A stretch of DNA of 64,000 bases from Gynuella sunshinyii YC6258 (GCF_000940805.1 NZ_CP007142.1:5866593-5930592), one strand, 5' to 3'; positions 51,601 through 55,131 are shown, counted from the first letter of the stretch. Notes: generated from the sequence alone by a model not told the origin. Made by a program: numbers and translations.

Positions 51601-54600
51601 GAACTTTGGCCTTGGTATTGTGTTCAAACAGAAACGGCGCGCTCAGTTCATGCCCGGTCTGACGCGCCAACAATGTGCGGATTTCCAGCAGCTCAATGGA
51701 ATCGATACCGGCGGACATAAACGGCGTGTCTTCATCGATCGCCTGGGCGCGGTTCTCACCTAAAATTTTGCTCATCACCGACTCGATGATGTGTGCCATA
51801 TTCAGATTATGTGATGCAGTCATAGGGTAACTCTTCACTGACGGATTGGATGACGTTGAGGTGGCCATCACCTCTTGATCAGGATCGATATCTGGTTGAT
51901 TCAGGTGCACGTTATGCACCGGCTTAAATGACACAATCAGGCTCTGACGAAACGCCTGCGCCTGCTTGATAAATGGCAGACCATAAACTGCAGTCCGGCT
52001 GAAGCCGGCTTTATCAAATACCTGTTGCCATCCTGGCGCGCTGACTAAACAGCTGTTTGGCAGCCGGTTGTGCTCATCGGCATAAAGGAGAAAGCCATGC
52101 AGAAAAGCACCGGTGTAATTCAGGTAGTCTTTTACGGCGGTAAACTCATTGAGTACGGCGATTCCACCGGGTTTTAATAACTGTTTGACCCGTACCAGGG
52201 TATCGACGATATAACGGGTGTCATGGAGGACATTTCCGGCACAGACAATATCGAACTGCCGGGCTTCAAAGCCCTGCTCGCCCAGCGCCTGTTCTATGTT
52301 CAGCCGCCGAAATTCGACAAACTCATACTCGTCACCAAAACGGCGTTCACCATAACGGGTAAACGCGCTGGAGATATCGCTGTAACAGTAATGGACGTGA
52401 GACTGGAACGATGTCAATCGCGGCAGAATGGCCTGAGTGGAGCCACCGGTACCCGCGCCGATTTCGAGAATATTGATACTGGCATCAGGATCCTGATCCA
52501 GTTTTGAACGGATAAATTCCGTGATAGTGGTTGCCGCCAGCCCATTGAAATAATCAGCCACGGGATTACCGAGAAAAATGCCGGAAAAAGCCGACATATC
52601 GCCATCAGGAAACATCACATCGTTTATAGCAACGTTACCCTGCAACAATTCCGGTATGCGCTGCAAGCTTGGAAAAACGAAATTGATGCAACTCTCATAG
52701 GCCGGAAAACGAGTGCAAAAATGACTGCGAAAATGTTCACTGGCCTGATCGAAATCTTCCGGAATCTGTTTGGCGCCATTCGGGTTAACGCGATAACCAT
52801 TTTGCTCAGGAATAATGAGTTCATGAGCAACCAGCATTTCAACAAAATAGCCGAACAGGCGATGATATTTAGGGATAATATCAAGTTGCCCGATCAGTGC
52901 CTCGACATTTGGATATTTCTTCGTGTGATCGACGAATACACCCAGACGCTGCATGCTTTTCATTAACCACAAACAGCAGAAATCATTCAGCGCCTGTTCG
53001 ACCGGAGCGTCATCTTCGCGTTCGGTTAACCCTGAGTTACTGATGACCTGCTCAATGGCTGGCGTAATGGCATTAAATAAATCGTTATCAGGCTCAATAC
53101 TCTGACTCACCATTGGCATTGGATCAGAAGACGCCTGCTGCAACCAGTCAAGGCAGGCCTGGTCGCCAACTACCGTTTCCACGCCAGCGACAAGCTCCAG
53201 ATAACAGCGGACATAACCGACCAGATCACAGGCCACGACAATGGCTGACGGATCCGCCAAAGCAACGCCGATAATTTCCGCCATGCTGCCATCATGCTGA
53301 TGACACCAACGGGTATTAGTATCGCTTGCGTCCGCCCGGCGTTGGCATAACACGGCCGCGACAACCTTTCCATTATCGACCGCCACCCACTGACCAACAC
53401 TGAACTCATCCATGATGCGGGCAATCGATGTCTCTTCAAACAAAACCCCCTGTTGGTCATCACTCAAAGGCCAGAACGACATCGCTTCCAGCAACGCCAG
53501 ATCATCCGGACCGGCAAGGCGAAAGTGCCAAGGTCGACGCCGAAAATAATTGAGCGTAATACGCGAGAAAGGCTGCACACGTGGATAGCATCGCGCAAAC
53601 GCCGGATCCAAAATAAGCCCGCAATAAGCCGCCGCCGCAATAAAGTCACCGGCTTGCACCAGTAATTGAGAGGAGAAGCGATGGTAGGCATCAAAATGCA
53701 GGCTCTCCGTCAAGGCGCGATATTGCTGGATCACCCCGGCATCCAGACAGTGGACTTCCAGCAGCAACATACCAAACCGGGACGGAATGGCAGCCCAGCG
53801 CTGCAGATGTTCCAGCAGCCCCTGCCAGGCGTATGCCGGATCAATCATCTGACCGTCGGGGCGGGTAAATACTCCATGCACGTGACTGGCATAACGTTGT
53901 GGCGTATTGACTGGAGCAATCCAGGGCCGGTCATGATCAAGGAAGGAACGCACATGAAGGATATTTTCCGGGTCATGAATTCCCTTTTCCGCCAGCAGTG
54001 CAGTCATTTGCTCCGGATCACCGATATCGGCTTTGATGACCATGAAGGCTTCGCCATGCAATGTCATCGCAGTTTCAACCAGGGCTTTTTCGTTGTAGTC
54101 CAATCCAATCAATAGCAAAGGGTATTGATCGAGCTGTTCGCCACGCAGGGTTTTCTGTTTGATCACCGTGATCAGTTTTAACAGCAATTGACCATCACCA
54201 CAGCCCATATCTGCAATATAACAGGGTTGTTCCGCCAATGGCTGCTGGTTGAAGATCTGGATGATCAACGCTTCCAGATCAGCAAAATATTTCTGGTGCT
54301 GAAAGCCACTTCCGAGCACATTGAGGGCCCGATCAATGTGAGTCTCGTGGCCCTGTTCGTCGCGCTCGAATACCTGCTGACAATCGCCGAAAATCACCGT
54401 TTCTATCTGTGCGAACATTGGCAAATACGAGGCCACAGAGGCGACAATAAAAATCCGCCGGGCGATAAATTCACCGGTACCGGTCAGTACCGGAGCTGCA
54501 CCTTCGGATACCAGCCAGCCACGATTCAAAAACAGCTCCAGCAGTTCATCAGCGGCCGCCAGGTTCTGTTGGGTAAAACTTAAGGTTTGTTGTTCCGGAT

Positions 54601-55054
54601 CGATGGTCAGCAGATCATGCTGTTGCATGTTCAACAACAATGGCACGAGTAAACAACCATCGACAAACATCGCCAGTTCTTCATCATGCAACTCCCATCG
54701 TCGCGCCAGCCGTGCAATCCATGGAGCCAGTGACAATTGCAATGATTCCTGAGTCAGGTAATGGCCGTAGTCGATCGACAACAACGACAACAGATCATCA
54801 GGCAGATAGGCAACGGGATGACCCGGACAATATTGCAACCTGTCTGCCTGCACACCACAGATATAACCCATCGCTTCGGCCAGCACCAGAGCAGTTTTCA
54901 GATGCCCGGGATTGGCACCGGAAAATTTAACCAGCTCGTCAAAACAGCAATCCGGATGCTGCTCCAGATAATCGACAATCGCGTGTTTTTTAAGCGCCAG
55001 ATAAACAGGCACTGCAACCAATCCATGGGCATAATTATTGACTACCGAAAGCAT
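27608..55054 (-). CDS. Giant trans-AT polyketide synthase, 9,148 aa, seven ketosynthases
   Basis: A single reading of 27 kb, about 1 MDa. Domains in order (approximate residues): MT1 1-505; pseudo-GNAT 507-645; MT2 690-1060; ACP 1119; KS1 1205-1640; cMT 1842-2195; ACP, ACP; KS2 2430-2850; DH 3015-3295; ACP; KS3 3438-3865; KR 4075-4530; cMT 4556-4910; ACP; KS4 5080-5518; cMT 5670-5995; ACP; KS5 6150-6570; oMT 6745-7070; ACP, ACP; KS6 7295-7712; KR 7910-8360; ACP; KS7 8515-8940; docking tail. No AT domain occurs, so acyl units must be loaded by a separate AT that is not in this window. The ATG has AGAGG 6 nt upstream. All KS domains keep the active-site Cys. The modules are described separately below. 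Confidence 0.95.
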   Translation of the reverse strand: MLSVVNNYAHGLVAVPVYLALKKHAIVDYLEQHPDCCFDELVKFSGANPGHLKTALVLAEAMGYICGVQADRLQYCPGHPVAYLPDDLLSLLSIDYGHYLTQESLQLSLAPWIARLARRWELHDEELAMFVDGCLLVPLLLNMQQHDLLTIDPEQQTLSFTQQNLAAADELLELFLNRGWLVSEGAAPVLTGTGEFIARRIFIVASVASYLPMFAQIETVIFGDCQQVFERDEQGHETHIDRALNVLGSGFQHQKYFADLEALIIQIFNQQPLAEQPCYIADMGCGDGQLLLKLITVIKQKTLRGEQLDQYPLLLIGLDYNEKALVETAMTLHGEAFMVIKADIGDPEQMTALLAEKGIHDPENILHVRSFLDHDRPWIAPVNTPQRYASHVHGVFTRPDGQMIDPAYAWQGLLEHLQRWAAIPSRFGMLLLEVHCLDAGVIQQYRALTESLHFDAYHRFSSQLLVQAGDFIAAAAYCGLILDPAFARCYPRVQPFSRITLNYFRRRPWHFRLAGPDDLALLEAMSFWPLSDDQQGVLFEETSIARIMDEFSVGQWVAVDNGKVVAAVLCQRRADASDTNTRWCHQHDGSMAEIIGVALADPSAIVVACDLVGYVRCYLELVAGVETVVGDQACLDWLQQASSDPMPMVSQSIEPDNDLFNAITPAIEQVISNSGLTEREDDAPVEQALNDFCCLWLMKSMQRLGVFVDHTKKYPNVEALIGQLDIIPKYHRLFGYFVEMLVAHELIIPEQNGYRVNPNGAKQIPEDFDQASEHFRSHFCTRFPAYESCINFVFPSLQRIPELLQGNVAINDVMFPDGDMSAFSGIFLGNPVADYFNGLAATTITEFIRSKLDQDPDASINILEIGAGTGGSTQAILPRLTSFQSHVHYCYSDISSAFTRYGERRFGDEYEFVEFRRLNIEQALGEQGFEARQFDIVCAGNVLHDTRYIVDTLVRVKQLLKPGGIAVLNEFTAVKDYLNYTGAFLHGFLLYADEHNRLPNSCLVSAPGWQQVFDKAGFSRTAVYGLPFIKQAQAFRQSLIVSFKPVHNVHLNQPDIDPDQEVMATSTSSNPSVKSYPMTASHNLNMAHIIESVMSKILGENRAQAIDEDTPFMSAGIDSIELLEIRTLLARQTGHELSAPFLFEHNTKAKVQRYFAGVSKHDTPTENHINEVAAVTQAADVSQTADAVEETDLPSAQTTSPETSDDQLVAITGLALNFPGGCQTEDQFWSLLTSSTSAITRMPPGRWCWPEHIDVDGHHNGIDYGGFLDHIDTFDPAFFRMTPAEAELLDPQQRLLLELSWQALEHAGYRPSTLSGSDAGVFVGACHFDYRELLEKHAPKNDPMLTTSSHAALLANRVSYFYDFHGPSVTVDTACSSSLVAIHQALAALRGGECSVALVGGVNLMCSPSNTVAFYQAGMLSHDGRCKVFDQQADGFVRGEGAAMLVLKPLAQAQQDGDNIHCVIRGSAINHGGQASSLTAPSPQAQANLLVKAYQNAKVSPLSVGYVEAHGTGTPLGDPIEIDGLQRAFSQLLEQQGETLPESPWCGLGSVKSTIGHLEGAAGIAGIIKAMLCLKHGELPANLNFNTRNAHIPWVQQTPFFIVDQHRSWPSGKHPRRAGVSSFGFGGANAHVVLEQYSAPANTEIASPDELKKATQLLVLSAKSEAQLRQRAERLLAFLQVENGLQLSELAYTLQVAREPMDHRLAFTAETLEQVCERLQQYLQNAEAQDSQPWFTGQIRRDKNRQGLIVDDAADAALLMERWFIQRNLDKLARYWVSGGEIDWALGWQQYVPRRLTLPGYPFARGRYWIPTASDHNAHAETQMTDAHQHSSAAVPTAHQLPADISRIHQQEQEIEPILLQFLWATVRQLDLIAPAHDAPDSELRITGSLQGFYDRWLAESLRQLQARRAELQPQSLEDCWSQWRAQREHWLADPNQRARIELVEATLQALPEILTGRTKATDILFPNASMARVEGVYKGSTRVDYYNQVLGDVVCDYLHQSQEQAGSARLKLLEIGAGTGGTTAGLLPRLAPFHDRIDEYCYTDLSRAFLLHAQQHYAPGHSWLRTELFDVSRPLHEQKNIGAGQYDVVLATNVLHATANLREALRNAKAALRQGGLLVLNEVVANNLFSHLTLGLTEGWWLHQDTALRLMGSPFLLPARWLELLKAEGFSAQAVIQDGHNGGQQIFAAISDGVVTAQVPVTRQEASHHVQHPNTLPPKETNASQVIRLIQQALSDTLRVDCSEIDPNDSFADYGVDSISGVRVVSSLNQTLKLQLEITALFEFNSINQLARHILSLDPSLPFTAEATGSQTIIALIKQTLSDTLKVDCSEIDLNDSFADYGVDSISGVRVVSALNQTLQLQLEITALFEFNSINRLARHILDQQPIMPAERSVTPADVGSHDQIPDRKVVLPVQTNAATTPNAPATAPIAIIGMSGRFAGSANVEEFWEHLAAGDDLVKPVTRWNLADYYRRSSDQLQHCMDGALLDNIDEFDPLFFRISGTEAKYMDPQQRLFLQHAWLALEDGGYLGESLNGQCCGVYVGCVAGDYDQLIPERRPAQAFWGNSSAILASRIAYHLDIKGPALAVDTACSSSLVAIHLAGQALRNGEVDMALAGGVYVQSTPAAYYTPADQAGMLSASGRCYTFDARADGFVPGEGVGVVVLKSLDRALADGDHVLAVIRASGLNQDGATNGITAPNAASQESLMRDVYERFDINPESIQMVEAHGTGTPLGDPIEFSALKRVFRHYTDRRGFCALGSVKTNIGHAGTAAGVAGIIKILLAMRHRQIPASLHFERGNEAISLADSPFFINTELLDWQADGPRRAAVSSFGFSGTNAHMVLEQAPEPANRQWTRPGYLIVLSGQSQAQLQQLATALLQHCQRHPDAHPGDISFTLLCGRKHQPKRLALVVESIARLCLQLSQWLANSQQYADLPADTSWIAEDLQPQAQALIQRLRQVDGADYLEVLQQLSRLYLQGYQGGFSALFGGQGRRISLPGYPFARERYWIETTQELPAVPNPSLHPMLQQSSRDGQRHCFHSHFSGDEFWLRDHRVNGQRVVPGVAYLEMARAAIAITTASDHPVRLEHSVWLRPMVVTGENGLDVSIEITPDAGVCRCEIFSHQQQQKVLHYRCQGYTETAAQPPALALAELQQSLQGNTLTMAQCQQRINALGVENGSTFKALQQLNFDADQALGQLRLPDDASDVDTLLLHPSMLDAALQTEIAMAAADSVPRLPFALNQVQMWRPCPRQAWVRITRAQDCRRGDEVQKYDLDLCDQHGQLCVRLQGYSCRAVPARSAVATPVQISVQQLQEQVKQVLIEQLSKALDVGPERLEFDEAFADYGVDSILAAQLANSISQQLGIELKTTALFDFNTINALSDHIISEHRQALTPAAPDTQVTTSVPPEEAVNVAWEHHHADQPRWQPVVSENQNVTVNNAGPEEAIAIIGMSGRFAGSDNLEQFWDHLVAGDDLVGEVSRWDLTQLYRDSSSQKAHCFHGSFLDRIDEFDPVFFNISGVEAEHMDPQQRLFLEEAWHTIEDAGYAGEAIQNQNCGVYMGCVGGDYLHLMPGRRPAQAFWGNAGSILPARIAYFLNLQGPALAVDTACSSGLTAIHLACQALWRRETTMALAGGVLVQSSPAFYTSADQAGMLSATGRCHTFDASADGFVPGEGVGVVLLKRLSKAQADGDNISAVIRAIGINQDGASNGITAPSARAQERLVRDIYDRFGIHADSIGMVEAHGTGTVLGDPIEFNALSKAYRHDTARRGYCAIGSVKTNIGHTGTAAGVAGLLKAVLALKHRALPPTLHFRQGNDQINFEDSPFFVNRQLRDWPADGGPRRAAVSSFGFSGTNAHAVIEQPPERAIPSRSPGRAYLLVLSAQSRSQLKQQAQQLVQFCREHPDTDTGNISFTLLCGRRHLEHRLATVVTSLSELASRLHSWLDSDRHMSVSVAEVDTTGVREKAGLKNFGNQSIADCHPGNPDYLDHLTTVMELFQQGYRLDYAGLFADERYQRISLPTYPFARQRYWVGDPDGTDDRAGDRRVVETRMTTAAAARETSRSAATVTAVNSMEKILSSVHDLDVLVPTWEAVQPVFDPALAQDDQQMIVVGEDPLVQPLVDSHVNAIRIDLNGLDIDAMAARLVMAGEFKQLFWFAPAVPRLSVDEQALIDSQQSGVVALYRLFKALQQQHAQTGLQITIVTRDTVELAGGQGQCLAHTSIHGLVGSAAKEFPYWQLRLVDLEDRATALPDMLRQLPFDSDGNVNVFRHNEWFQQRLLPVQNLEGKRADYRHGGVYVVIGGAGGIGEAWSRWMVKHYRARIVWLGRRPLDQTITARLDAIAALGPRPLYVQADATHQADMKRAAAEIGERFGRVHGLVHSAIVLRDKSIANMDEANFNASLKAKVDSSVYMAQAFAGFGVEQVLFFSSMQSFTKLPGQSNYSAGCTFKDAFASHLARQWGCTTKVINWGYWGTVGIVTDEYYRQRIQKIGLVSIEPEQGFIALRALLRSPLPQAVLMKTEGQPQVPGIDLNWSRNQTLALYPGSVGPTPVSTQNLPADISRIHQQEQEIEPILLQFLWATVRQLDLIAPAHDAPDSELRITGSLPGFYDRWLVESLRQLQARRAELQPLSLEDCWSQWWAQREHWLADPNQRVRIELVEATLQALPEILTGRTKATDILFPNASMARVEGVYKGSTRVDYYNQVLGDVVCDYLHQSQAQAGSARLKLLEIGAGTGGTTAGLLPRLAPFHDRIDEYCYTDLSRAFLLHAQQHYAPGHSWLRTELFDVSRPLHDQKNIGAGQYDVVLATNVLHATSNLREALRNAKAALRQGGLLVLNEVVANNLFSHLTLGLTEGWWLHQDSTLRLTGSPFLLPARWLELLKAEGFSAQAVIQDGHNGGQQIFAAISDGVVRQRKAFEPGSLSVASPPPATITERSEPVSTHESAAVAQDSGDLEAQAVTYVKQLLCPILKLSVDQLDARKPLQSYGIDSILVVQLTERLREIFPAISTTLFFEQKNLQGVARALLADHRDILLAQLPQPVAALASSATIVTPTATTDAAAPHDLDHSLAGPTIHDGPLATARRDTDVAIIGISGRFPEADDIQQFWHHLTEGRNCIREIPPQRWDWRQHFDPEKARPGCSYSRWGGFVRDVDLFDPLFFRISPLEAENIDPQERLFLQTAHACIEDAGYSPASLSDTRRVGVFAGVMNQTYGNEATHWSVANRVSYSLDFQGPSLAVDTACASSLTALHLAVESLNSGSCECAIAGGVNLVLSSQHYIGLSQMGVLAADDRCKSFAADADGFVDSEAVVALLLKPLAQAEADGDAIYAVVKGTAINAGGHTHGYSVPNPQAQQAVIVTALQRAGVDPRTLSYIEAHGTGTALGDPLEVSALSKAFEQLRVASSETIENAGTSDGRCAIGSVKSNVGHAESAAGLVGLIKVLLQLQHAQLVPTLHAQTLNPEIKLTQSPFALQHQLSPWQRPRLLINGVAQEVTRRAGVSSFGAGGANAHVVVEEYVDERPVVPFHGRVLMPLSAMNEERLNDYLHRLHDFVIHAEELSLASLAWTLQTGRTPLSCRLLICVDSVAALRQTLSELTAGKTSVASHNTMATTDLNDPQLRQLAQQWLSGDELDWSVLYATNTPKRLHAPGYPFARERYWRQAEAVPVKSVSEHAGDSFEHYLISALCEAVEPCRQQPQALSELHQRWLATSLDILQQHPRPSATADELWQRHGQQWLADAELASRARLAHTCVTQLADVLSGQRPATDVLFPEGSMAQVEAIYQGYPEADRYQDMLASAVAEFVRQRRQQSPSATIRILEIGAGTGATTAAVLKHLSAMDQPVTEYCYSDLSISFLNHAREKFAPDYPFLTTQIIDIEKPLAMQGVPGRHYDCVIAANVLHATHDIRVTLKNVRQALADDGMMALNELNSRSLLAHLSFGLLEGWWRYRDPELRIPGTPAISPQRWQSLLPECGFASPEFPAAGLHDGDQQIIISRLGCGIRTTVDWPQSPESVAAPLSTLNQISLRSELEHRLKELIAGVIKLSPARMTVETTFDEYGIDSIVANQINRALKQHVNEIPNTLLFEYNTIAALAGWLIDQHPQASARWCGMDDSQAAVAAALPDATATTTAAVQEASVTRLDSSPTPEDSAIAIIGLSSRYPQAGNNEAFWRLLSQGDCAVSDIPAARWDWRDWYDANPDEVIGRQRSYSKWGAFIHDCYDFDPLFFNIPPRQAADIDPQERLFLQQAWWALEDAGYDPQRFSPSQREHTGVFAGITKQGYQLYTLNGERELPNTSFASVANRVSYHLDLRGPSKAIDTMCSSALVALHEACDYLRHGGGQLAIAGGVNLYLHPLNYVTLARNQVLADSDFSLFTPGGRGFVPGEGCGAVVLKPYQAAVADGDDVYAVIRASAVNHSGRTNAYMASNPERQAQVIRTALQQARLEPADIDYVEVAASGSEVGDSIELRALSKVFGEQDGKAGRQSFGSLKGNIGHAEAASGMAQLSKVLLSMRHETLAATLTRGELSEALPWSSLPLHLQTETTPWPQATDDDGLRPRRAGISAVGGGGVNAHVIVEQPILPPASTPSQPVVFVLSAKHAEALRALVTAWVDYLERPLAQLDLVRIAWTLQQGRAAMPVRLALVCETLEQLRNELQTWLADPDASACVSTDSGPLANGTGMIDEREAALAQRSLPALADLWVQGESVRWAALYAGPVRRLNGLPLYPFARQYCRSSASMASSATAIATTETPAPRTFENKAAEFYTVVAHEYASDEIEEYLTLSPFPQREPGFSMTAYFSNEEFHRRWQPYVLSKQIELRQVLFFKEPFNRMQRVLDFGCGHGADVIQLAEMFPNLRTHGFTITEDQARLGNQRINSRQLTSRARIFHKDSGKDAFPDRYDLIFGIEVSFHIRNKEGLFGNIQSALKEGGRVLLMDYIANLSGAIVDPAVEISIPTREQWPELLARHALRIDELIDVSAEIGNFVYDPDCDKNTAHLDKVAQDSFRNFTNQAISLERGWVSYVLLKLSKDSSLSVDELHALNTARLRSAIPYRQALAEMQAGDPRVIYPRSKTDLATIPVDEPQAAATVIERATANADVTDRLASIFTDLLGYQRTDILRLPFSELGISSINAVELLERINTTFALTLPTSVVFEAENLQALAAMISERLVPPRPVTPASAATVAESGITKIGMSEAEVSRSEVIERLTAIFTDLLGYQRADILRLPFSELGISSINAVELLERINTTFALTLPTSVVFESENLHALAAMISDRLPVSSVSVARPLVQSSPVVSVHGHENDAVAVIGLACRCAGADDAEAFWQLVSEGRVSTQDIHRADWLRFFEQHGDQAVPAHYGYMDSGEYFDPAFFGISPKEAQAMHVSQRVLLETGYHALEDAGYAPGSLREQQAGVFVGAMNNIVSPADDFSHYAMLGGENSILSSRLAFFLNLKGPALTVNTACSSSMVALDIACQHLRGHSVSMALAGGVSIYDSPAHFVSMSNIGMLSPTGCCRPFDADADGTVVGDGVGMLVLKRVADAERDGDRVYAVIKASGTNQDGRTSGITVPSFSAQSQLEQTVYQRAGIDVEDIQYAETHGTGTHLGDPIEIHALNEAFRQFTPRRNFCALGALKANIGHAAAAAGVLGVIKVLLAMQHGQFPPMAHYRHSNAEIDFDQSPFYVPLDAQEWPLNRHGRRLAVVSAFGFSGTNAHMVLESSGTPTVNEVQPDGPYAMLLSARTEKQLSEAARRLAAYVRRHHPPLAAVARTLQTGRDHWPERLGLIVNSEQELLAQLQQFCDETTCPGSGVRGRAGAPSALMTLMQQDAEFDSMLARWVSQRRYDRLLALWVGGEDIHWQALYQEHAPMRISLPGYPFDRQWRAVERTVPSVGVPVTQAVTAAEPQSESAAASISTFVEQWQPAALSHGEYQPKSLLCLLSQPDHQRMVTQAVKRILPDCEVRFVSQGAGGIDRHQPESFSRAFARLAGQAKPVDTVLYLWPLEDSACIEDLTLPMQLLQGLLTAGLKPQRIVCAGPFADARQRCLVESWLGIERSLAQAVSGVQFATLYQSVNADQPLQSDIDAWVTLMLAEVQARELRSSLYQQQQRFALSRQPVSLPPANLNSSMIRTGGCYLITGGSGGLGMIFAEFLAQQYQARLVLIGRRPSGTQQAEQLQRLRELGGEAIYLSADVSDHHAMGAAIQAAKARFGNIHGVIHAAGVENPGTLLSTTLPQMRTTLSAKVAGTRVLDELLQAETLDFCCYFASSSALLGDFGSCDYAVGNRYQTAYAAYRNELVRQGQRYGQTVAINWPLWQDGGMFPEQQAQLELYLKASGLRCLNRDEGVQIFEQLLRRTEQPQPESHCLVLAKALPSTDPQPPVTKPPVQTPEAPEQRIAAAANLREQVSAHLQEQIGELLGFESGQLSEDSLLADLGFDSISLVKLSHQLSDHYHLDITPATFFRHASLASLVEYFVTEHHEAVTRCYALAQTPVVANTLATASNAEPAVMETAVVPQPAHAHQEIAIIGISGRFPGARDVDEFWQLLIEGRDCVAPIPPQRWKVEDYYDPTPGKEGKSCSKWAGLLSDVDQFDAAFFGLLPAEAEMMDPQHRLILEESWRALENAGCSAEYMAGRHCGVFVGAAGMNEYNGMLKQAGLVNAFSLLGNSAAMLPTRISYFLNLKGPAMLIDTACSSSLVAVHQACQSIRNGESEMALAGGVSLLLTPEPYLWASSAGMMSPTGRCRVFDQSADGVVWGEAAAMIVLKDLDQARHDGDYIHGVIKGSLINQDGHSNGITAPNGEAQTSLARELYQQLAINPETISYVEAHGTGTRLGDPVEVEALTAAFAGFTPARQFCAIGSVKSNIGHTAAASGIAGLVKVVLAMQHRQLPPSLHLQQENPYIRFAGTPFYPVKTPQPWTSDNGQPLRAAISAFGFSGTNAHLLLEQAPADTDRSQSEQTLDRPQAIVLSAKTKSQLTAMVAELRQWLPDTDAPLTRIAATLQLGRTRFRERLAMVVSTTAQLKAELDRYHSTGQAQYLGQQQRELSKQPPLRLSGSTASSLEQALAGWVNGRSVTWEDLYPHGIGKVPLPGHPFKRKSYWVNAEPADLPADLKPLPSEQYASEPDAELRAQQSQQITSELTRYSRILSSTLTEEQV
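27611..29520 (-). other. PKS module 7, first half: KS7 and C-terminal docking tail
   Basis: KS7 has DTACSSS, EAHGTGT and IGHTAAASG. No ACP follows. The last 70 residues (Gln/Glu-rich, ending ILSSTLTEEQV) look like a docking tail. The next protein starts with a carrier domain, so module 7 is split across the PKS-NRPS junction: KS7 here, its ACP at the NRPS N-terminus. Confidence 0.83.
29630..33180 (-). other. PKS module 6: KS6, ketoreductase, ACP
   Basis: KS6 has NTACSSS, ETHGTGT and IGHAAAAAG, all catalytic residues present. A KR follows with GGSGGLGMIF (near 8135) and SSSALLGDFGSCDYAVGN with the active Tyr, and a complete structural half before it. The ACP has LGFDSISLVKL. A beta-hydroxyl product is expected unless a trans-acting DH or the PfaD-type enoyl reductase acts here. 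Confidence 0.83.
33230..36620 (-). other. PKS module 5: KS5 (lost HGTGT His), O-methyltransferase, tandem ACP
   Basis: KS5 has the Cys (DTMCSSA) and the second His (NIGHAEAASG), but the EAHGTGT motif reads EVAASGS near residue 6452, so the first catalytic His is absent. Such KS0 domains in trans-AT PKSs pass chains on without extending them. The following methyltransferase (VLDFGCGHGADV, starting FYTVVAHEYASDEIEEYL) is of the oMT class found after KS0 domains. Two near-identical ACPs follow with GISSINAVELL, in which Ser replaces the usual Asp before the phosphopantetheine Ser. Confidence 0.85.
36740..39840 (-). other. PKS module 4: KS4, C-methyltransferase, ACP
   Basis: KS4 keeps DTACASS, EAHGTGT and NVGHAESAAG, though the usual GEG loop reads DSEAVVALLL. 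The C-methyltransferase (LEIGAGTGATTAAVL near 5822) is related to, but clearly diverged from, the duplicated pair. The ACP has EYGIDSIVANQI. No KR is present, so a beta-keto, alpha-methyl unit is expected. Confidence 0.82.
39950..44760 (-). other. PKS module 3: KS3, ketoreductase, C-methyltransferase, ACP
   Basis: KS3 has DTACSSG, EAHGTGT and IGHTGTAAG. It is very similar to KS2. The KR has the NADPH loop GGAGGIGEAW (near residue 4300) and the catalytic region FSSMQSFTKLPGQSNYSAG with the active Tyr. The C-methyltransferase is nearly identical to that of module 1, from a direct repeat of DNA. The ACP has GIDSILV. Confidence 0.84.
40328..41389 (-). repeat. 1,062-bp direct repeat inside the PKS gene, copy B (module 3 cMT)
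   Basis: This DNA matches 48467-49528 with a constant offset of 8,139 bp and no visible indel. By eye only a few bases per hundred differ. It encodes the whole C-methyltransferase from PADISRIHQQEQEIEP to QQIFAAISDGVV. Both flanks stop matching abruptly, so the repeat covers exactly one domain. Confidence 0.95.
44890..47800 (-). other. PKS module 2: KS2, dehydratase, ACP
   Basis: KS2 is intact by motif (DTACSSS, EAHGTGT, IGHAGTAAG). The dehydratase has HRVNGQRVVP (HxxxGxxxxP, near residue 3054) and the second catalytic motif LHPSMLDAALQT (Asp near 3217), so both catalytic residues are present. The ACP has GVDSILA. No KR is in this module; the next module begins KS-KR. That order, KS-DH-ACP-KS-KR, is known in trans-AT systems as a dehydrating bimodule. 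Confidence 0.82.
47885..51470 (-). other. PKS module 1: KS1, C-methyltransferase, tandem ACP
   Basis: KS1 has DTACSSS, EAHGTGT and IGHLEGAAG, so it looks fully active. The C-methyltransferase has LLEIGAGTGGTT near residue 2016 and would methylate the alpha carbon. Two almost identical ACPs follow (both FADYGVDSISGVRVV). There is no KR, so a beta-keto product with an alpha-methyl branch is expected. The ACPs lack the Trp that marks beta-branching carriers. Confidence 0.85.
48467..49528 (-). repeat. 1,062-bp direct repeat inside the PKS gene, copy A (module 1 cMT)
   Basis: Partner of 40328-41389, same strand. The two encoded domains differ at few residues (for example SLQGF against SLPGF, LAESL against LVESL). 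Such near identity inside one gene points to recent duplication or gene conversion of the domain. Confidence 0.95.
51560..55054 (-). other. PKS loading region: MT1, pseudo-GNAT, MT2, ACP (AprA/GphF-like)
   Basis: The N-terminus MLSVVNNYAHGLVAVPVYLALK, a short winged-helix-like start, and a SAM-binding ADMGCGDGQLLLKL near residue 285 match the MT1 of apratoxin AprA and its relatives, a mononuclear-iron-dependent methyltransferase. A short GNAT-like stretch follows (507-645, with GQWVAVDNGKVVAAVLCQRR and VAGVETVVGD). Then comes a second methyltransferase (MT2: ILEIGAGTGGST near 865) and an ACP with GIDSIEL. In AprA and GphF this set builds a branched acyl starter from malonyl-ACP by methylation and decarboxylation. 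A branched starter such as isobutyryl or pivaloyl is therefore predicted here (inference). Confidence 0.8.
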
Positions 55055-55131
55055 GTTATACCTCTGTTTACAACACTCTTAAATTGCCCGGACGGAGCAC
55101 TTGCCCGGATATATATCGACTCATGAAACAT

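Noticed and set aside
27608-55054. Search for an AT, ER or TE domain inside the PKS
   Set aside because: No AT serine motif (GHSxG), no ER and no TE was seen; the AT is probably encoded elsewhere and the ER is the separate PfaD-like protein.
27674-55126. Dozens of long plus-strand and out-of-frame readings across the PKS-NRPS region
   Set aside because: They are shadows of the single minus-strand reading and have the composition of antisense frames; none resembles a family.
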